Positions 23,549 to 31,681 of a stretch of 37,091 nucleotides of DNA are shown piece by piece. Location: the NCBI GenBank assembly GCA_017744805.1, contig JAGIAP010000011.1:1-37091 (forward strand). Direction: 5' to 3'. Numbering within the stretch: the first letter of the stretch is position 1; every line of letters starts with the position of its first letter. This DNA is from Chitinophagaceae bacterium (GTDB taxonomy: Bacteria; Bacteroidota; Bacteroidia; Chitinophagales; Chitinophagaceae). The notes under the pieces were generated by a model. It was given only the letters and a program-made list of their open reading frames with translations. It was not told where the DNA came from and ran no database searches. The translations under genes and the position numbers were made by a program.

Positions 23549-25375
23549 ATGAAACTGCAATTGGTAGATATCAGCATCGTAGTATGCTACCTGGTAATGA
23601 TGGTGCTCATCGGATGGTTCCTGCGCAAGAAAGCCAGGCAGAACAAAGAGAGCTATCTCCTGGGAGGGAAGAAACTTCCCTGGTATATGCTTGGCCTCAG
23701 CGATGCATCAGATATGTTCGATATCAGTGGCACCATGTGGATGGTGGCCCTCTGTTTCGTGTACGGATTGAAAAGTATCTGGATACCCTGGCTCTGGCCT
23801 GTATTCAACCAGGTGTTCAATATGATGTACCTGGCCAAATGGCTGCGACGCTCCAACGCCAATACCGGCGCAGAATGGCTGGCTACCCGGTTTGGCCTGG
23901 AAGGCAAAGGGATAAGATCCTCGCATATCATTGTAGTGGCATTTGCCCTGATCGGCTGCCTCGGCTTCCTCGCTTACGGATTTGTAGGACTGGGAAAGTT
24001 CATGGAAATATTCGTGCCCTGGGAAGTGGTTGCTCCTTATATCCCTTTCCATGTATCCCCGGAATATGTACCGCATTTTTATGGGATCGTTTTTACACTT
24101 TTCGCGATGTTCTACTCCATTCTCGGCGGTATGCATAGTATCGTATTAGGGGATATGATCAAATATATCATTCTCGGAACAGGATGTATAGCGGTGGGTA
24201 TTATTGCGGTTACTCATCTGCGTGGTAATACACTCCATGTGCCGGCAGGTTGGGATAGCCCGTTCTTCGGAAAAGACCTGGGGCTCAACTGGAAGGGGAT
24301 TGTGGACGATGCCAGCAAGAAGATCCAGGATGACGGTTTCGGCCTGTTTTCCATTTTTTTCATGATGATGCTTTTCAAAGGCGTGCTGGCTAGCCTTGCG
24401 GGGCCGGCACCCAACTACGATATGCAGAAAGTGCTCAGCACCCGGTCGCCGAAAGAAGCGTCGAAGATGACAGGCTTCGTGTCCATTATTCTTTTACCTG
24501 TTCGATATACGCTGATCATCGGCCTCACTGTATTGGCCCTGCTCTATTACCAGCAACTGAACCTTTCCGACGGTGCGGGTGGTACAGACTTTGAAAGGAT
24601 CCTGCCCGGGGCCATCAATAATTTCCTTCCCGTCGGAATCATGGGCATCATGCTTACGGGTTTGCTCGGTGCTTTCATGGGCACCTTTTCGGGCACACTG
24701 AATGCAGCACAGGCCTATATCGTGAATGATATCTATCTCAAATACGTGAACCCGAACGCGGGCACCCGAAAGGTGATCATCATGAACTATTTCGTGGGGG
24801 TGGTAGTGGTCACTATCGGTGTGGTACTCGGTTTCTTTGCGAAGGATGTGAACAGCATCCTGCAATGGATCGTGAGCGCACTCTATGGTGGATACATCGC
24901 CGCCAATATGCTGAAATGGTACTGGTGGCGTTTCAATGCCCATGGATTTTTCTGGGGCATGATCAGCGGCATCGTAGCGGCATTGATCTTCCCGATGGTG
25001 TTCACCGGGCTCAGCCTCTACAACTGGCCATTGCTCTTCCTGATCTCCCTGGCGGGCTGTATCATCGGTACTTACACGGCGCCTCCCACTGATCTTGAAG
25101 TCTTGAAATCTTTTTATCGAACCGTGAAGCCCTGGGGCTTCTGGGGCTGGGTACATAGCCGTGTAGTGGCCGAGGATCCCGGCTTTCAGCCCAATAAAAG
25201 ATTCAAGCTCGATATGTTCAACGTGGTGTTGGGCATCATCGCGCAATGCTGCCTCACCATTCTCCCCATGTATATCGTGCTTTGGATGGAATTGCCTTTG
25301 CTGGTCACCATCGCTATATTGCTGGTGATCGCATTCATATTGAAGCGCACCTGGTGGGATAAACTGGAAGACTAA
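23549..25375 (+). CDS. Sodium:solute symporter (SSS family), probably manno-oligosaccharide importer
   Basis: A 608-residue inner-membrane transporter with about 14 hydrophobic helices. It starts with DISIVVCYLVMMVLIGWFLRKKARQNKESYLLGGKKLPWY, a typical SSS opening, followed by GLSDASDMFDISGTMWMV. The core motifs ILGGMHSIVLGDMIKYIILG and GLLGAFMGTFSGTLNAAQAYIVNDIYLKY match the family's central region. It follows GH26 after 8 bases and precedes the epimerase by 11. In the Bacteroides fragilis mannan operon the equivalent gene moves mannobiose across the inner membrane, and the same role is likely here (inference). Confidence 0.96.
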   Translation: MKLQLVDISIVVCYLVMMVLIGWFLRKKARQNKESYLLGGKKLPWYMLGLSDASDMFDISGTMWMVALCFVYGLKSIWIPWLWPVFNQVFNMMYLAKWLRRSNANTGAEWLATRFGLEGKGIRSSHIIVVAFALIGCLGFLAYGFVGLGKFMEIFVPWEVVAPYIPFHVSPEYVPHFYGIVFTLFAMFYSILGGMHSIVLGDMIKYIILGTGCIAVGIIAVTHLRGNTLHVPAGWDSPFFGKDLGLNWKGIVDDASKKIQDDGFGLFSIFFMMMLFKGVLASLAGPAPNYDMQKVLSTRSPKEASKMTGFVSIILLPVRYTLIIGLTVLALLYYQQLNLSDGAGGTDFERILPGAINNFLPVGIMGIMLTGLLGAFMGTFSGTLNAAQAYIVNDIYLKYVNPNAGTRKVIIMNYFVGVVVVTIGVVLGFFAKDVNSILQWIVSALYGGYIAANMLKWYWWRFNAHGFFWGMISGIVAALIFPMVFTGLSLYNWPLLFLISLAGCIIGTYTAPPTDLEVLKSFYRTVKPWGFWGWVHSRVVAEDPGFQPNKRFKLDMFNVVLGIIAQCCLTILPMYIVLWMELPLLVTIAILLVIAFILKRTWWDKLED

Positions 25376-25386
25376 ACGACAATACC

Positions 25387-26574
25387 ATGCTGAGCCTGGC
25401 TCGATACAAAGAAGAAGTAAGCAAAGAACTGGTCAGCATCCTGGAGTACTGGATGCATACCGTAACCGATAATGAACAAGGTGGCTTTTATGGAAAAATA
25501 GACCATGATGACATCGTTCATCCCAATGCGCTGAAAGGGGCTGTATTGAATAGCCGTATCTGCTGGACTTTCTCTGCTGCTTACAATCAAACAAAGGATC
25601 CGCAATACCTGCCCTTTGCCAAGAGGGCTCTCGACTATATTGTTGACCATTTCATCGATAAGGAATTTGGCGGCGTTTATTGGACTGTCACCGCTGCCGG
25701 TGATCCTTCAGACACTAAGAAGCAGACCTACGCCATTGCATTTGCGGTTTATGGTCTCAGTGAGTATTACCTCGCTACGCGCGATGAAACGGCAAAACAA
25801 TATGCTATCGACCTGTACAATAGCATTGTTCAACATGCCACAGAGCCAAACTATGGCGGATACCTGGAGGCTTTTGCCCGCGACTGGTCTGATCTCTCCG
25901 ATATGCGGCTAAGTGCCAAAGATGCCAATGAGAGAAAGACCATGAATACGCATCTCCATGTGCTGGAAGCCTTCGCCAACCTCTATCGCATCTGGCCGGA
26001 ACCTTCGCTGAAGAAGCAGATCGTGGAATTGATCGATCTCTTTTTACAAAAAATAATTCATCCTACTTCCCATCACCTGCAGCTATTCTTCAATGATGAA
26101 TGGGAGCCCCAATCCACACTGATCTCTTTCGGTCATGATATCGAAGCGGCCTGGTTGATCCAGGAAGCGGCAGAGGTGATCCAGGAAAACGAGCTGATCG
26201 ATAAAGTGAAAGCCCGCTCCATCCTGGTGGCCGAAGCTGCGACCGAAGCCCTTGACACGGATGGTGGCCTCTGGTATGAGCTCGATCCTGCGAACGATCA
26301 TTGGATCAGGGAAAAACACTGGTGGCCACAGGCCGAAGCCATGGTGGGTTTCTTCAATGCCTGGCAGATCAGCAGGAATGAAAAATTTCTAAAGAAATCC
26401 ATCTCTTCCTGGAGATTTATTCAAGAATTTCTAATTGACCCATATAAAGGCGAATGGATTTGGGGTATATATGATAATTACCATAACATTGCGCAGGAAG
26501 ATAAGGCAGGTCTCTGGAAATGCCCTTATCACAATGGCCGGGCATGTATCGAGATCATGCGACGGATAATCTGA
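25387..26574 (+). CDS. AGE-family mannobiose/cellobiose 2-epimerase
   Basis: A 395-residue (alpha/alpha)6-barrel enzyme of the N-acylglucosamine 2-epimerase superfamily. The active-site elements are NSRICWTFSAAY (Arg57), NTHLHVLEAF (His189 and His191), SFGHDIEAAWL (His250), KHWWPQAEAMVGF (Trp pair near 312) and KCPYHNGRACIEI (His382). Length and motifs fit cellobiose 2-epimerases, which turn mannobiose into mannosylglucose. The protein has no signal peptide, so it acts in the cytoplasm. Its place after GH26 and the symporter supports mannobiose as the natural substrate. The next step elsewhere is a GH130 phosphorylase, which is absent from this window. Confidence 0.95.
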   Translation: MLSLARYKEEVSKELVSILEYWMHTVTDNEQGGFYGKIDHDDIVHPNALKGAVLNSRICWTFSAAYNQTKDPQYLPFAKRALDYIVDHFIDKEFGGVYWTVTAAGDPSDTKKQTYAIAFAVYGLSEYYLATRDETAKQYAIDLYNSIVQHATEPNYGGYLEAFARDWSDLSDMRLSAKDANERKTMNTHLHVLEAFANLYRIWPEPSLKKQIVELIDLFLQKIIHPTSHHLQLFFNDEWEPQSTLISFGHDIEAAWLIQEAAEVIQENELIDKVKARSILVAEAATEALDTDGGLWYELDPANDHWIREKHWWPQAEAMVGFFNAWQISRNEKFLKKSISSWRFIQEFLIDPYKGEWIWGIYDNYHNIAQEDKAGLWKCPYHNGRACIEIMRRII

Positions 26575-26602
26575 ACCCTGGGCTTGCCCCAAACCTACTG
26601 AC

Positions 26603-27868
26603 ATGAAATATTTGAAAAGCCTTTATGTTCAGGTGATCATCGGAATCATCCTGGGCATTATTGCCGGGTGGCAATTCCCCGGTTTCAATGAAACTGCCAA
26701 GCTGATCAGCGAAACCTTCATCAACATGATCAAGATGGTGATCGCACCGGTGATCTTCTTTACCATCGTAGCAGGTATCGCAGGCGCCGGTGATATGAAG
26801 AAGGTTGGCAGGGTAGGGCTGAAGGCACTTATCTATTTCGAGATCGTTACCACTCTCGCACTCATCATCGGACTGGTTGTTGCCAATGTAGCGAAGCCCG
26901 GAGTTGGCGTTGTGGTCAACAATGCTTCCGATGCCAGCAAGCAAAAAGTAGCGGAATATGTTTCTGAAGCCCAGCATATGGACTGGGGCCAATTCTTTTC
27001 ACATATCGTTCCCCATAACGTGGTGGATGCCTTTGCTAAAGGCGATATCCTGCAAGTACTTTTCTTCAGTATCCTCTTTGCGATAGGGCTCAAAATGCTG
27101 GGTGAAAAAGGACATGGGCTCCTGCAAACCTTCGGAAAGATCAATGAAGTATTGTTCAATGTTCTCAAGATCATCATGAAGCTCAGTCCCCTTGCGGCTT
27201 TTGGCGGTATGGCCTTTACCATTGGGAAGTATGGGTTCGCCACCATTTTTGCGCTCGGTAAACTGCTGCTCACTTTCTATCTCACTGGCTTCCTGTTCAT
27301 TTTTGTAGTGCTGAACCTGGTTTGCATCTACTATAAGATCAATCTCTGGAAACTACTTGGTTATATCAAGGAGGAGTTGTTGATCGTTCTGGGGGCCAGC
27401 AGTAGCGAGGCGGCATTGCCTAGCATCATGCAAAAGCTCACAGCCGCCGGTTGCGAGAAAGAAGTGGTGGGATTGGTAATTCCAACAGGTTATAGTTTCA
27501 ACCTCGATGGTACCACCATCTATCTCAGTATGGCTACTATTTTCCTGGCACAGGCGTTCAATGTGGACCTCAGCCTGGGTCAGCAACTCACTATCATAGG
27601 CATCTTGCTGCTTACCAGCAAAGGAGCCGCAGGCGTTACGGGGAGCGGATTTATTGTGCTGGCCAGTACCCTCACGGCTATGAAGGTGATCCCACTGGAA
27701 GGACTGGCCCTGCTCTTTGGGGTAGACCGCTTTATGAGTGAAGGCCGAGCGATCGTGAACATCATCGGGAATACCATCGCTACGGTGGTGATTGCCAAAT
27801 CCGAGAACGAGATCGACATACAACAGTATAAGATGGTAGTGGAAAAAAAGACAACCGGGCTTATCTGA
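26603..27868 (+). CDS. Dicarboxylate/amino acid:cation symporter (DAACS family)
   Basis: A 421-residue inner-membrane secondary transporter of the GltP/DctA group. Family motifs are FINMIKMVIAPVIFFTIVAGIAG, VLGASSSEAALPSIMQKL (the serine-rich reentrant loop), GLVIPTGYSFNLDGTTIYLSMATIFLAQAFN, GAAGVTGSGFIVLASTL, and DRFMSEGRAIVNIIGNTIATVVIAK at the end. It takes up C4-dicarboxylates or Glu/Asp with protons or sodium. It lies 28 bases after the epimerase gene with no visible terminator between, so it is probably co-transcribed, which is odd for a mannan operon. Confidence 0.96.
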   Translation: MKYLKSLYVQVIIGIILGIIAGWQFPGFNETAKLISETFINMIKMVIAPVIFFTIVAGIAGAGDMKKVGRVGLKALIYFEIVTTLALIIGLVVANVAKPGVGVVVNNASDASKQKVAEYVSEAQHMDWGQFFSHIVPHNVVDAFAKGDILQVLFFSILFAIGLKMLGEKGHGLLQTFGKINEVLFNVLKIIMKLSPLAAFGGMAFTIGKYGFATIFALGKLLLTFYLTGFLFIFVVLNLVCIYYKINLWKLLGYIKEELLIVLGASSSEAALPSIMQKLTAAGCEKEVVGLVIPTGYSFNLDGTTIYLSMATIFLAQAFNVDLSLGQQLTIIGILLLTSKGAAGVTGSGFIVLASTLTAMKVIPLEGLALLFGVDRFMSEGRAIVNIIGNTIATVVIAKSENEIDIQQYKMVVEKKTTGLI

Positions 27869-27909
27869 TTTGAAAATATTACCTTCGCGGCCATTCAAAA
27901 TAATGATCT

Positions 27910-28494
27910 ATGAAACTGGTAGAACTCCTCGAGGCCAGAAGTGGCAAGGTTTGCGAACTCTGCGGATCCGATAACGGCCTCAAACCCTATGAGGTGCCGC
28001 CCACATCTGACGGTACTATCGATGACACTATTCTCGTTTGTGAAAAATGCAGAATGCAATTGGAGAAAAAAGAAGAACTGGACAGCAATCACTGGGCCGT
28101 TCTCACTACGAGCATGTGGAGCGAAGTGCCCGCCGTTCAGGTTGTGAGCTGGCGGATGCTCAACCGGCTCCGTCACGAAAGTTGGGCCGCCGAGAATATC
28201 GATATGATGTATCTCACGGAGGAACAGCTTGCATGGGCCAAAGCCACCGGCGATCATGAGAATGACGGCAGCGTGGACCTGCACAAGGATGCTAACGGAC
28301 ATACACTCCAGAACGGCGACTCCGTAGTGCTGGTGAAAACCCTCGATGTCAAAGGCTCCACCATCAATGCAAAAATGGGGACCGTAGTGCGCAATATCAG
28401 GCTGGTACCGGATAATACCGAACAGATCGAAGGAAGGGTGGAAGGACAGTTGATAGTGATCCTTACCAAATATGTAAGAAGACAGAATAGTTGA
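27910..28494 (+). CDS. PhnA/YjdM-type zinc-ribbon protein
   Basis: A 194-residue protein of the PhnA family. Two Cys pairs near the N-terminus (CELC at 15-18; CEKC at 44-47) form the zinc ribbon. The C-terminal PhnA domain shows DLHKDANGHTLQNGDSVVLVKTLDVKGS and GTVVRNIRLVPDNTEQIEGRVEGQLIVILTKYVRR. Despite the historical name, the family is not firmly tied to phosphonate breakdown, and its role is unclear. A possible -7 (TACCTTCG, 27880-27887) lies 22 bases before the start. A terminator follows. Confidence 0.94.
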   Translation: MKLVELLEARSGKVCELCGSDNGLKPYEVPPTSDGTIDDTILVCEKCRMQLEKKEELDSNHWAVLTTSMWSEVPAVQVVSWRMLNRLRHESWAAENIDMMYLTEEQLAWAKATGDHENDGSVDLHKDANGHTLQNGDSVVLVKTLDVKGSTINAKMGTVVRNIRLVPDNTEQIEGRVEGQLIVILTKYVRRQNS

Positions 28495-28516
28495 TCGAAT
28501 TGAAATAGATCTTACC

Positions 28517-28545
28517 AGGGCGGACCAGGAATGGCCGCCCTTTTT
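28517..28545 (+). terminator. Rho-independent terminator after the PhnA-like gene
   Basis: AGGGCGG (28517-28523) pairs with CCGCCCT (28535-28541), with CC/GG pairs able to extend the stem past a bulge. TTTTTG follows. Confidence 0.85.
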
Positions 28546-28560
28546 GTTTACCTGCGGCGC

Positions 28561-28591
28561 TTGCATTCCTCCATCTTTTTTTGTATTTTAA
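28561..28591 (+). promoter_or_regulatory. Promoter candidate (TTG-N20-TATTTTAA) of the 28620 gene
   Basis: TTG (28561-28563) is followed after 20 bases by TATTTTAA (28584-28591), a near match to TAnnTTTG. The same spacing and -7 sequence occur before the ROK gene. The start codon follows 28 bases later. Confidence 0.4.
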
Positions 28592-28619
28592 ATGTACCAA
28601 ACTACCCTAAAACTGTTTC

Positions 28620-29276
28620 ATGTACACCCATCTGAACAGGATACCAGGCCTGGAATTATTCACCGTAGGATCAGGCAAGTATATGGTAAAGAACCTGGAA
28701 GGGCCCATTACATTGGCTTGCTGGTCCGGCTTTCAGAGTCGGCAGGGAGCTTATGACGCTCCAGGTATCATGCATCCCTCGGATGGGCATGCCCGTATCA
28801 CACTCGGAGGTGATATGATCAGTACTGATCCCGATGTTCAACCTTTCCATATCAATGCATACAATTACCTGATGGAGTTCCAGCACCCCATCCAGGAACA
28901 GATCCTGCATGCGCTGACAAGGGTGTACGGGAACCTGAAAGAAATGTATGGCGCATCGATGCCGGACCTTGTAGATATTCAGCAATTCAGGAAATTGATC
29001 GGTCTTTCCGCAGTCCACCTGCTGAATGTCAGCAAGGATGATATTGCTTATGTAGGCTATGAATTCGGTTGTACCTGGGATGAAGAATATGGATTGGGCG
29101 TGATGACACATAAGGACAGGATCATCGAGATCGGCGACGCCAGTACAGCCTTCCTCACCTGGATCGCGGATAAGGACAGGGATCCCGACAGCGATGAAAG
29201 CGATTCCATTTTCTGTACCCTGCAGGAAACGGAGATCAACCACTCCGAAAAAAAGCCATGGTGGAAATTCTGGTGA
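28620..29276 (+). CDS. DUF6985-like protein of unknown function
   Basis: A 218-residue cytoplasmic protein without a signal peptide or membrane helix. The segment VGYEFGCTWDEEYGLGVMTHKDRIIEIGDASTAFL (about 140-175) looks like the conserved core of DUF6985-type proteins, but I am not certain of that family. The start MYTHLNRIPGLELFTVG is a clean ATG. The C-terminus is acidic (DKDRDPDSDESDS), then ends in KKPWWKFW. It converges on the GNAT gene with a gap of only 3 bases. No function can be given. Confidence 0.75.
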   Translation: MYTHLNRIPGLELFTVGSGKYMVKNLEGPITLACWSGFQSRQGAYDAPGIMHPSDGHARITLGGDMISTDPDVQPFHINAYNYLMEFQHPIQEQILHALTRVYGNLKEMYGASMPDLVDIQQFRKLIGLSAVHLLNVSKDDIAYVGYEFGCTWDEEYGLGVMTHKDRIIEIGDASTAFLTWIADKDRDPDSDESDSIFCTLQETEINHSEKKPWWKFW

Positions 29277-29279
29277 TGT

Positions 29280-29786
29280 CTATAATTCTATTTCGAATAA
29301 ACTGTAATCGCCCATCTTGTAATGCTGTGGCAGATCTGCTTCCGGATCTACGCTGGTTATGCCCAGGTAATTGAAGCCACAACCGATATAGTATTGGTTC
29401 AGTTTTTCATTACCGCTGCCCGTATCCATTCGGATGAATTTCTTTCCATTTTCTTTGGCATGATCCTTTGTCCATTCAACGATCAGCTTTACAAATCCCT
29501 TTCCCCTGAAGTCCGGATGGGTAGCGATGCGATGCAGGTACACGGCGGGATCGGTATCCTTCTCCTTCCAGATATCCGGATCGTTGAAGCTGGTCACAAA
29601 CACACAAGCGATCTCATCGCCCATGACAATTTTCCATTGACGACCTTCGCTGATCTCCTTCAGTACGAGATCCCGCTCAAAACCAAGCCAGCTACGGCTT
29701 GTATGCTGTTTCTGAAAGGCCGTGGCTTTGTCGTAAATATCAAATATCGTATCGATATCCGATGGTAAGCTGTTGAGGATCTTCAT
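29280..29786 (-). CDS. GNAT-family N-acetyltransferase
   Basis: A 168-residue acetyl-CoA-dependent acetyltransferase. Motif A is clear: VYLHRIATHPDFRGKGFVKLIVEWTKDHA, with the pyrophosphate-binding RGKGF. It is followed by the motif B-like GNEKLNQYYIGCGFNYLG. The N-terminus DIDTIFDIYDKATAFQKQH is typical of the group. I use the ATG at 29786 (MKILNSLPSD) rather than the track's TTG at 29813. The substrate is unknown; small amines or amino acids are usual. Confidence 0.9.
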   Translation of the reverse strand: MKILNSLPSDIDTIFDIYDKATAFQKQHTSRSWLGFERDLVLKEISEGRQWKIVMGDEIACVFVTSFNDPDIWKEKDTDPAVYLHRIATHPDFRGKGFVKLIVEWTKDHAKENGKKFIRMDTGSGNEKLNQYYIGCGFNYLGITSVDPEADLPQHYKMGDYSLFEIEL

Positions 29787-29874
29787 GAGCTGTCTGTTTG
29801 TTTTCCGGTACAAATTTCCGGAAGAACGCTGATTGAAAACAGATTCAGATTTTTGAAGTTAGACTGTATCAGAT

Positions 29875-30840
29875 CTATGAATTGTATCTTTTCCGGTAAT
29901 CGGCAGGGGTCATGCCGGTTACTTTGCGGAACACTTTTCTGAAAGAATGGATATCTGCATAACCGGTATCCAGCATGATCTCGTTCACGGAACTATTGCT
30001 ACTTTCCAATTGCTTTTTGGCTGCTTCCATTTTCACTTTCTGGATATATTCTGTGAGGGTATGCCTGGTGGCTTTGCTGAACCGGCGCTCGAAAGTCCTT
30101 CTGCTGCAATTGCTTCTTGCCGCCAGTTCGTCCACATTGAACTTGTCTGCATAATGCTGCTCCAGGTATTCCTGGATATCCAACACCATTTGATCGGAAT
30201 GGTCTTTCAATCCCTGGAAAACGATAAAAGGGGATTGGAGGCTTTTGTTGAGATCGATCACGAAGTATTTGGCGATGCGGATGGCGATATTCCGGTTGGT
30301 GAGCTTTTCGGTAAGATGGAGCAGCAGGTTCCAGTATGCCGTACTGCCACCGCTGGTGTACAGGCCGTTCTGGTCGGTGATGATCTTATCGTCCACCAGC
30401 GTGGTGAGCGGATAGAAATACCTGAACTCATTGGAATAGGCCCAGTGGGTAGTGCATTGTTTATTCTTCAGCAGGCCCGAATAGGCCAGGAGGAATGCAC
30501 CTGTGCTCAAACCGGCTACAGACGCGCCTTTCCGGTATTGACTGGCGATCCATCCTCCGAATTCCCGATTCGGATAATTGGAGGTCATCATTTCCCCGGT
30601 AAGGGCTGGAATGATCACCAGGTCTGTTTTGTCGATCTCCGAAATGGTGATCTGGGGGAATAAGGCAAAGAGGTTGTTTTGATGGATTGGTTCCCGCGTC
30701 AATCCCGCCAGTTGGATATTGAAGAGGTCGGTTTCCCCGGTCTCCCGCAGAAATTCGTTCACTTTTGAGAACAAGGTATATGAATCCGCAATGGAAGCCA
30801 GGGATGCATTGTGCAAAGCCAGGATGGTGATAGTTCTCAT
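29875..30840 (-). CDS. GlxA-type regulator: DJ-1/PfpI domain fused to AraC DNA-binding domain
   Basis: A 321-residue transcription factor. Residues about 1-185 form a DJ-1/PfpI domain (DLVIIPALTGEM, GASVAGLSTGAFLLAYSGLLKNKQCTTHWAY, GLYTSGGSTAYWNLLLHL). The nucleophile elbow reads GLSTGAF, without the Cys of the active hydrolases, so it is likely a ligand sensor. The AraC domain at about 215-320 has FNVDELAARSNCSRRTFERRFSKATRHTLTEYIQKVKMEAAKKQLESS and VNEIMLDTGYADIHSFRKVFRKVTGMTPADYRKRY. The ATG at 30840 is preferred to the track's TTG at 30945, which runs into the neighbouring promoter. It is divergent from the VOC gene and may regulate it. Confidence 0.95.
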   Translation of the reverse strand: MRTITILALHNASLASIADSYTLFSKVNEFLRETGETDLFNIQLAGLTREPIHQNNLFALFPQITISEIDKTDLVIIPALTGEMMTSNYPNREFGGWIASQYRKGASVAGLSTGAFLLAYSGLLKNKQCTTHWAYSNEFRYFYPLTTLVDDKIITDQNGLYTSGGSTAYWNLLLHLTEKLTNRNIAIRIAKYFVIDLNKSLQSPFIVFQGLKDHSDQMVLDIQEYLEQHYADKFNVDELAARSNCSRRTFERRFSKATRHTLTEYIQKVKMEAAKKQLESSNSSVNEIMLDTGYADIHSFRKVFRKVTGMTPADYRKRYNS

Positions 30841-30852
30841 GTCATAAAGGTA

Positions 30853-30867
30853 GACAATTGGATTGTC
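30853..30867. promoter_or_regulatory. Palindromic operator candidate for the AraC-type regulator
   Basis: GACAAT (30853-30858), TGG, ATTGTC (30862-30867) is a perfect 6-3-6 palindrome directly upstream of the regulator's start, in the divergent gap with the VOC gene. Autoregulation is plausible. Confidence 0.4.
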
Positions 30868-30950
30868 GCAGTCACCCACCATGGATTGACGGAATGGCAA
30901 TTCATAAATGCCGCTGGTAGTTGATATTTTCGCAGTACAAATCAATAATC

Positions 30951-31376
30951 ATGAAGGATTTTGTTCCGTATTTACAGTTCAACGGGAATGCAAAAGCGGC
31001 CATGACCTTTTACAGGAAAGTATTGGGAGGCGAATTCACCGGCTATTCAACCTATGGAGAGATACCGGGTGGAGAAAAGATGCCGGCAGACGACCAGGAA
31101 AAATTTATCCATATTGCCCTTACTACCCCAAATGGTCACCGGATAATGGCCACAGATAAGGTTTCGGGCATGGGCATGGATCCTGTTGCCGGGAATAACC
31201 TGCATATATGCATCCTTACGGAATCAGCGGAAGAAGCGGACCTGGTATTCGAAGGCCTTTCAGACGGCGGCGCCATCATGATGCCGATGAACAAAACTTT
31301 CTGGGGCGATTATTTCGGAATGTGCACCGATCGGTTCGGCATCCATTGGATGATCAGTCATGAATCCAATAAATAA
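30951..31376 (+). CDS. VOC-superfamily protein (PhnB-like)
   Basis: A 141-residue member of the vicinal-oxygen-chelate (glyoxalase/bleomycin-resistance) superfamily, nearest to PhnB-like proteins. It reads FVPYLQFNGNAKAAMTFYRKVLGGEFTGYSTYGE, then HIALTTPNGHRIMATDK, NNLHICILTESAEEADLVFEGLSDGGAIMMPMNKTFWGDYFGMCTDRFGIHWMI. These are the usual repeats of the fold. Function is unknown: metal-dependent enzyme or binding protein. The ATG at 30951 is preferred to 30921, because a -7 like box (TATTTTCG, 30925-30932) sits there. The next gene begins 17 bases after its stop. Confidence 0.93.
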   Translation: MKDFVPYLQFNGNAKAAMTFYRKVLGGEFTGYSTYGEIPGGEKMPADDQEKFIHIALTTPNGHRIMATDKVSGMGMDPVAGNNLHICILTESAEEADLVFEGLSDGGAIMMPMNKTFWGDYFGMCTDRFGIHWMISHESNK

Positions 31377-31392
31377 ACTACAATCATACGCT

Positions 31393-31611
31393 ATGTCGTT
31401 TCAAGCATACCTCGATAATATCAAAGCCAAGACGGGTAAATCAGCCGATGACCTGAAGAAACTGGCAGAAAAAAAGAAATTCCTGGTGAAAGGGGAACTG
31501 GATCCCAAAGTGAAAGCGGGGGAGATCGTCAACTGGCTCAAAGAAGATTTTGACCTGGGGCATGGCCATGCCATGGCGATCTATGCATATTTCAAAGGGA
31601 AGCGGGAATAA
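31393..31611 (+). CDS. DUF4287 protein
   Basis: A 72-residue cytoplasmic protein. The sequence MSFQAYLDNIKAKTGKSADDL ... GEIVNWLKEDFDLGHGHAMAIYAYFKGK matches the DUF4287 family, common in soil bacteria, often beside VOC, SRPBCC or other stress genes. It follows the VOC gene with a 16-base gap and probably shares its mRNA. The ATG at 31393 is the family's normal start; the track's 31360 adds an unrelated tail. Function unknown. Confidence 0.92.
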   Translation: MSFQAYLDNIKAKTGKSADDLKKLAEKKKFLVKGELDPKVKAGEIVNWLKEDFDLGHGHAMAIYAYFKGKRE

Positions 31612-31631
31612 TGTAATCAGGGTATTATTGG

Positions 31632-31673
31632 GAGTGACCGTCGCTAACGGGATAACGCAACCGACGGTCACTC
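31632..31673. repeat. Long hairpin between convergent genes (12-bp perfect stem)
   Basis: GAGTGACCGTCG (31632-31643) and CGACGGTCACTC (31662-31673) pair perfectly around an 18-base loop. The loop contains the direct repeat TAACGGGATAAC. There is no T-run in either direction, so it is not a standard terminator, though it may still stop or stabilise convergent transcripts of the DUF4287 and DUF1444-like genes. Confidence 0.6.
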
Positions 31674-31681
31674 AAAGAATA

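Noticed and set aside
24494-25246. 250-residue minus-strand ORF, His/Asp rich
   Set aside because: Shadow of the SSS symporter gene; its composition reflects the complement of hydrophobic codons.
29947-30663. 238-residue plus-strand ORF
   Set aside because: Antisense of the DJ-1/AraC regulator gene.
31360-31392. Longer start for the DUF4287 gene overlapping the VOC gene
   Set aside because: The family's usual start is MSFQAYLDNIK at 31393; the extension overlaps the VOC coding sequence.
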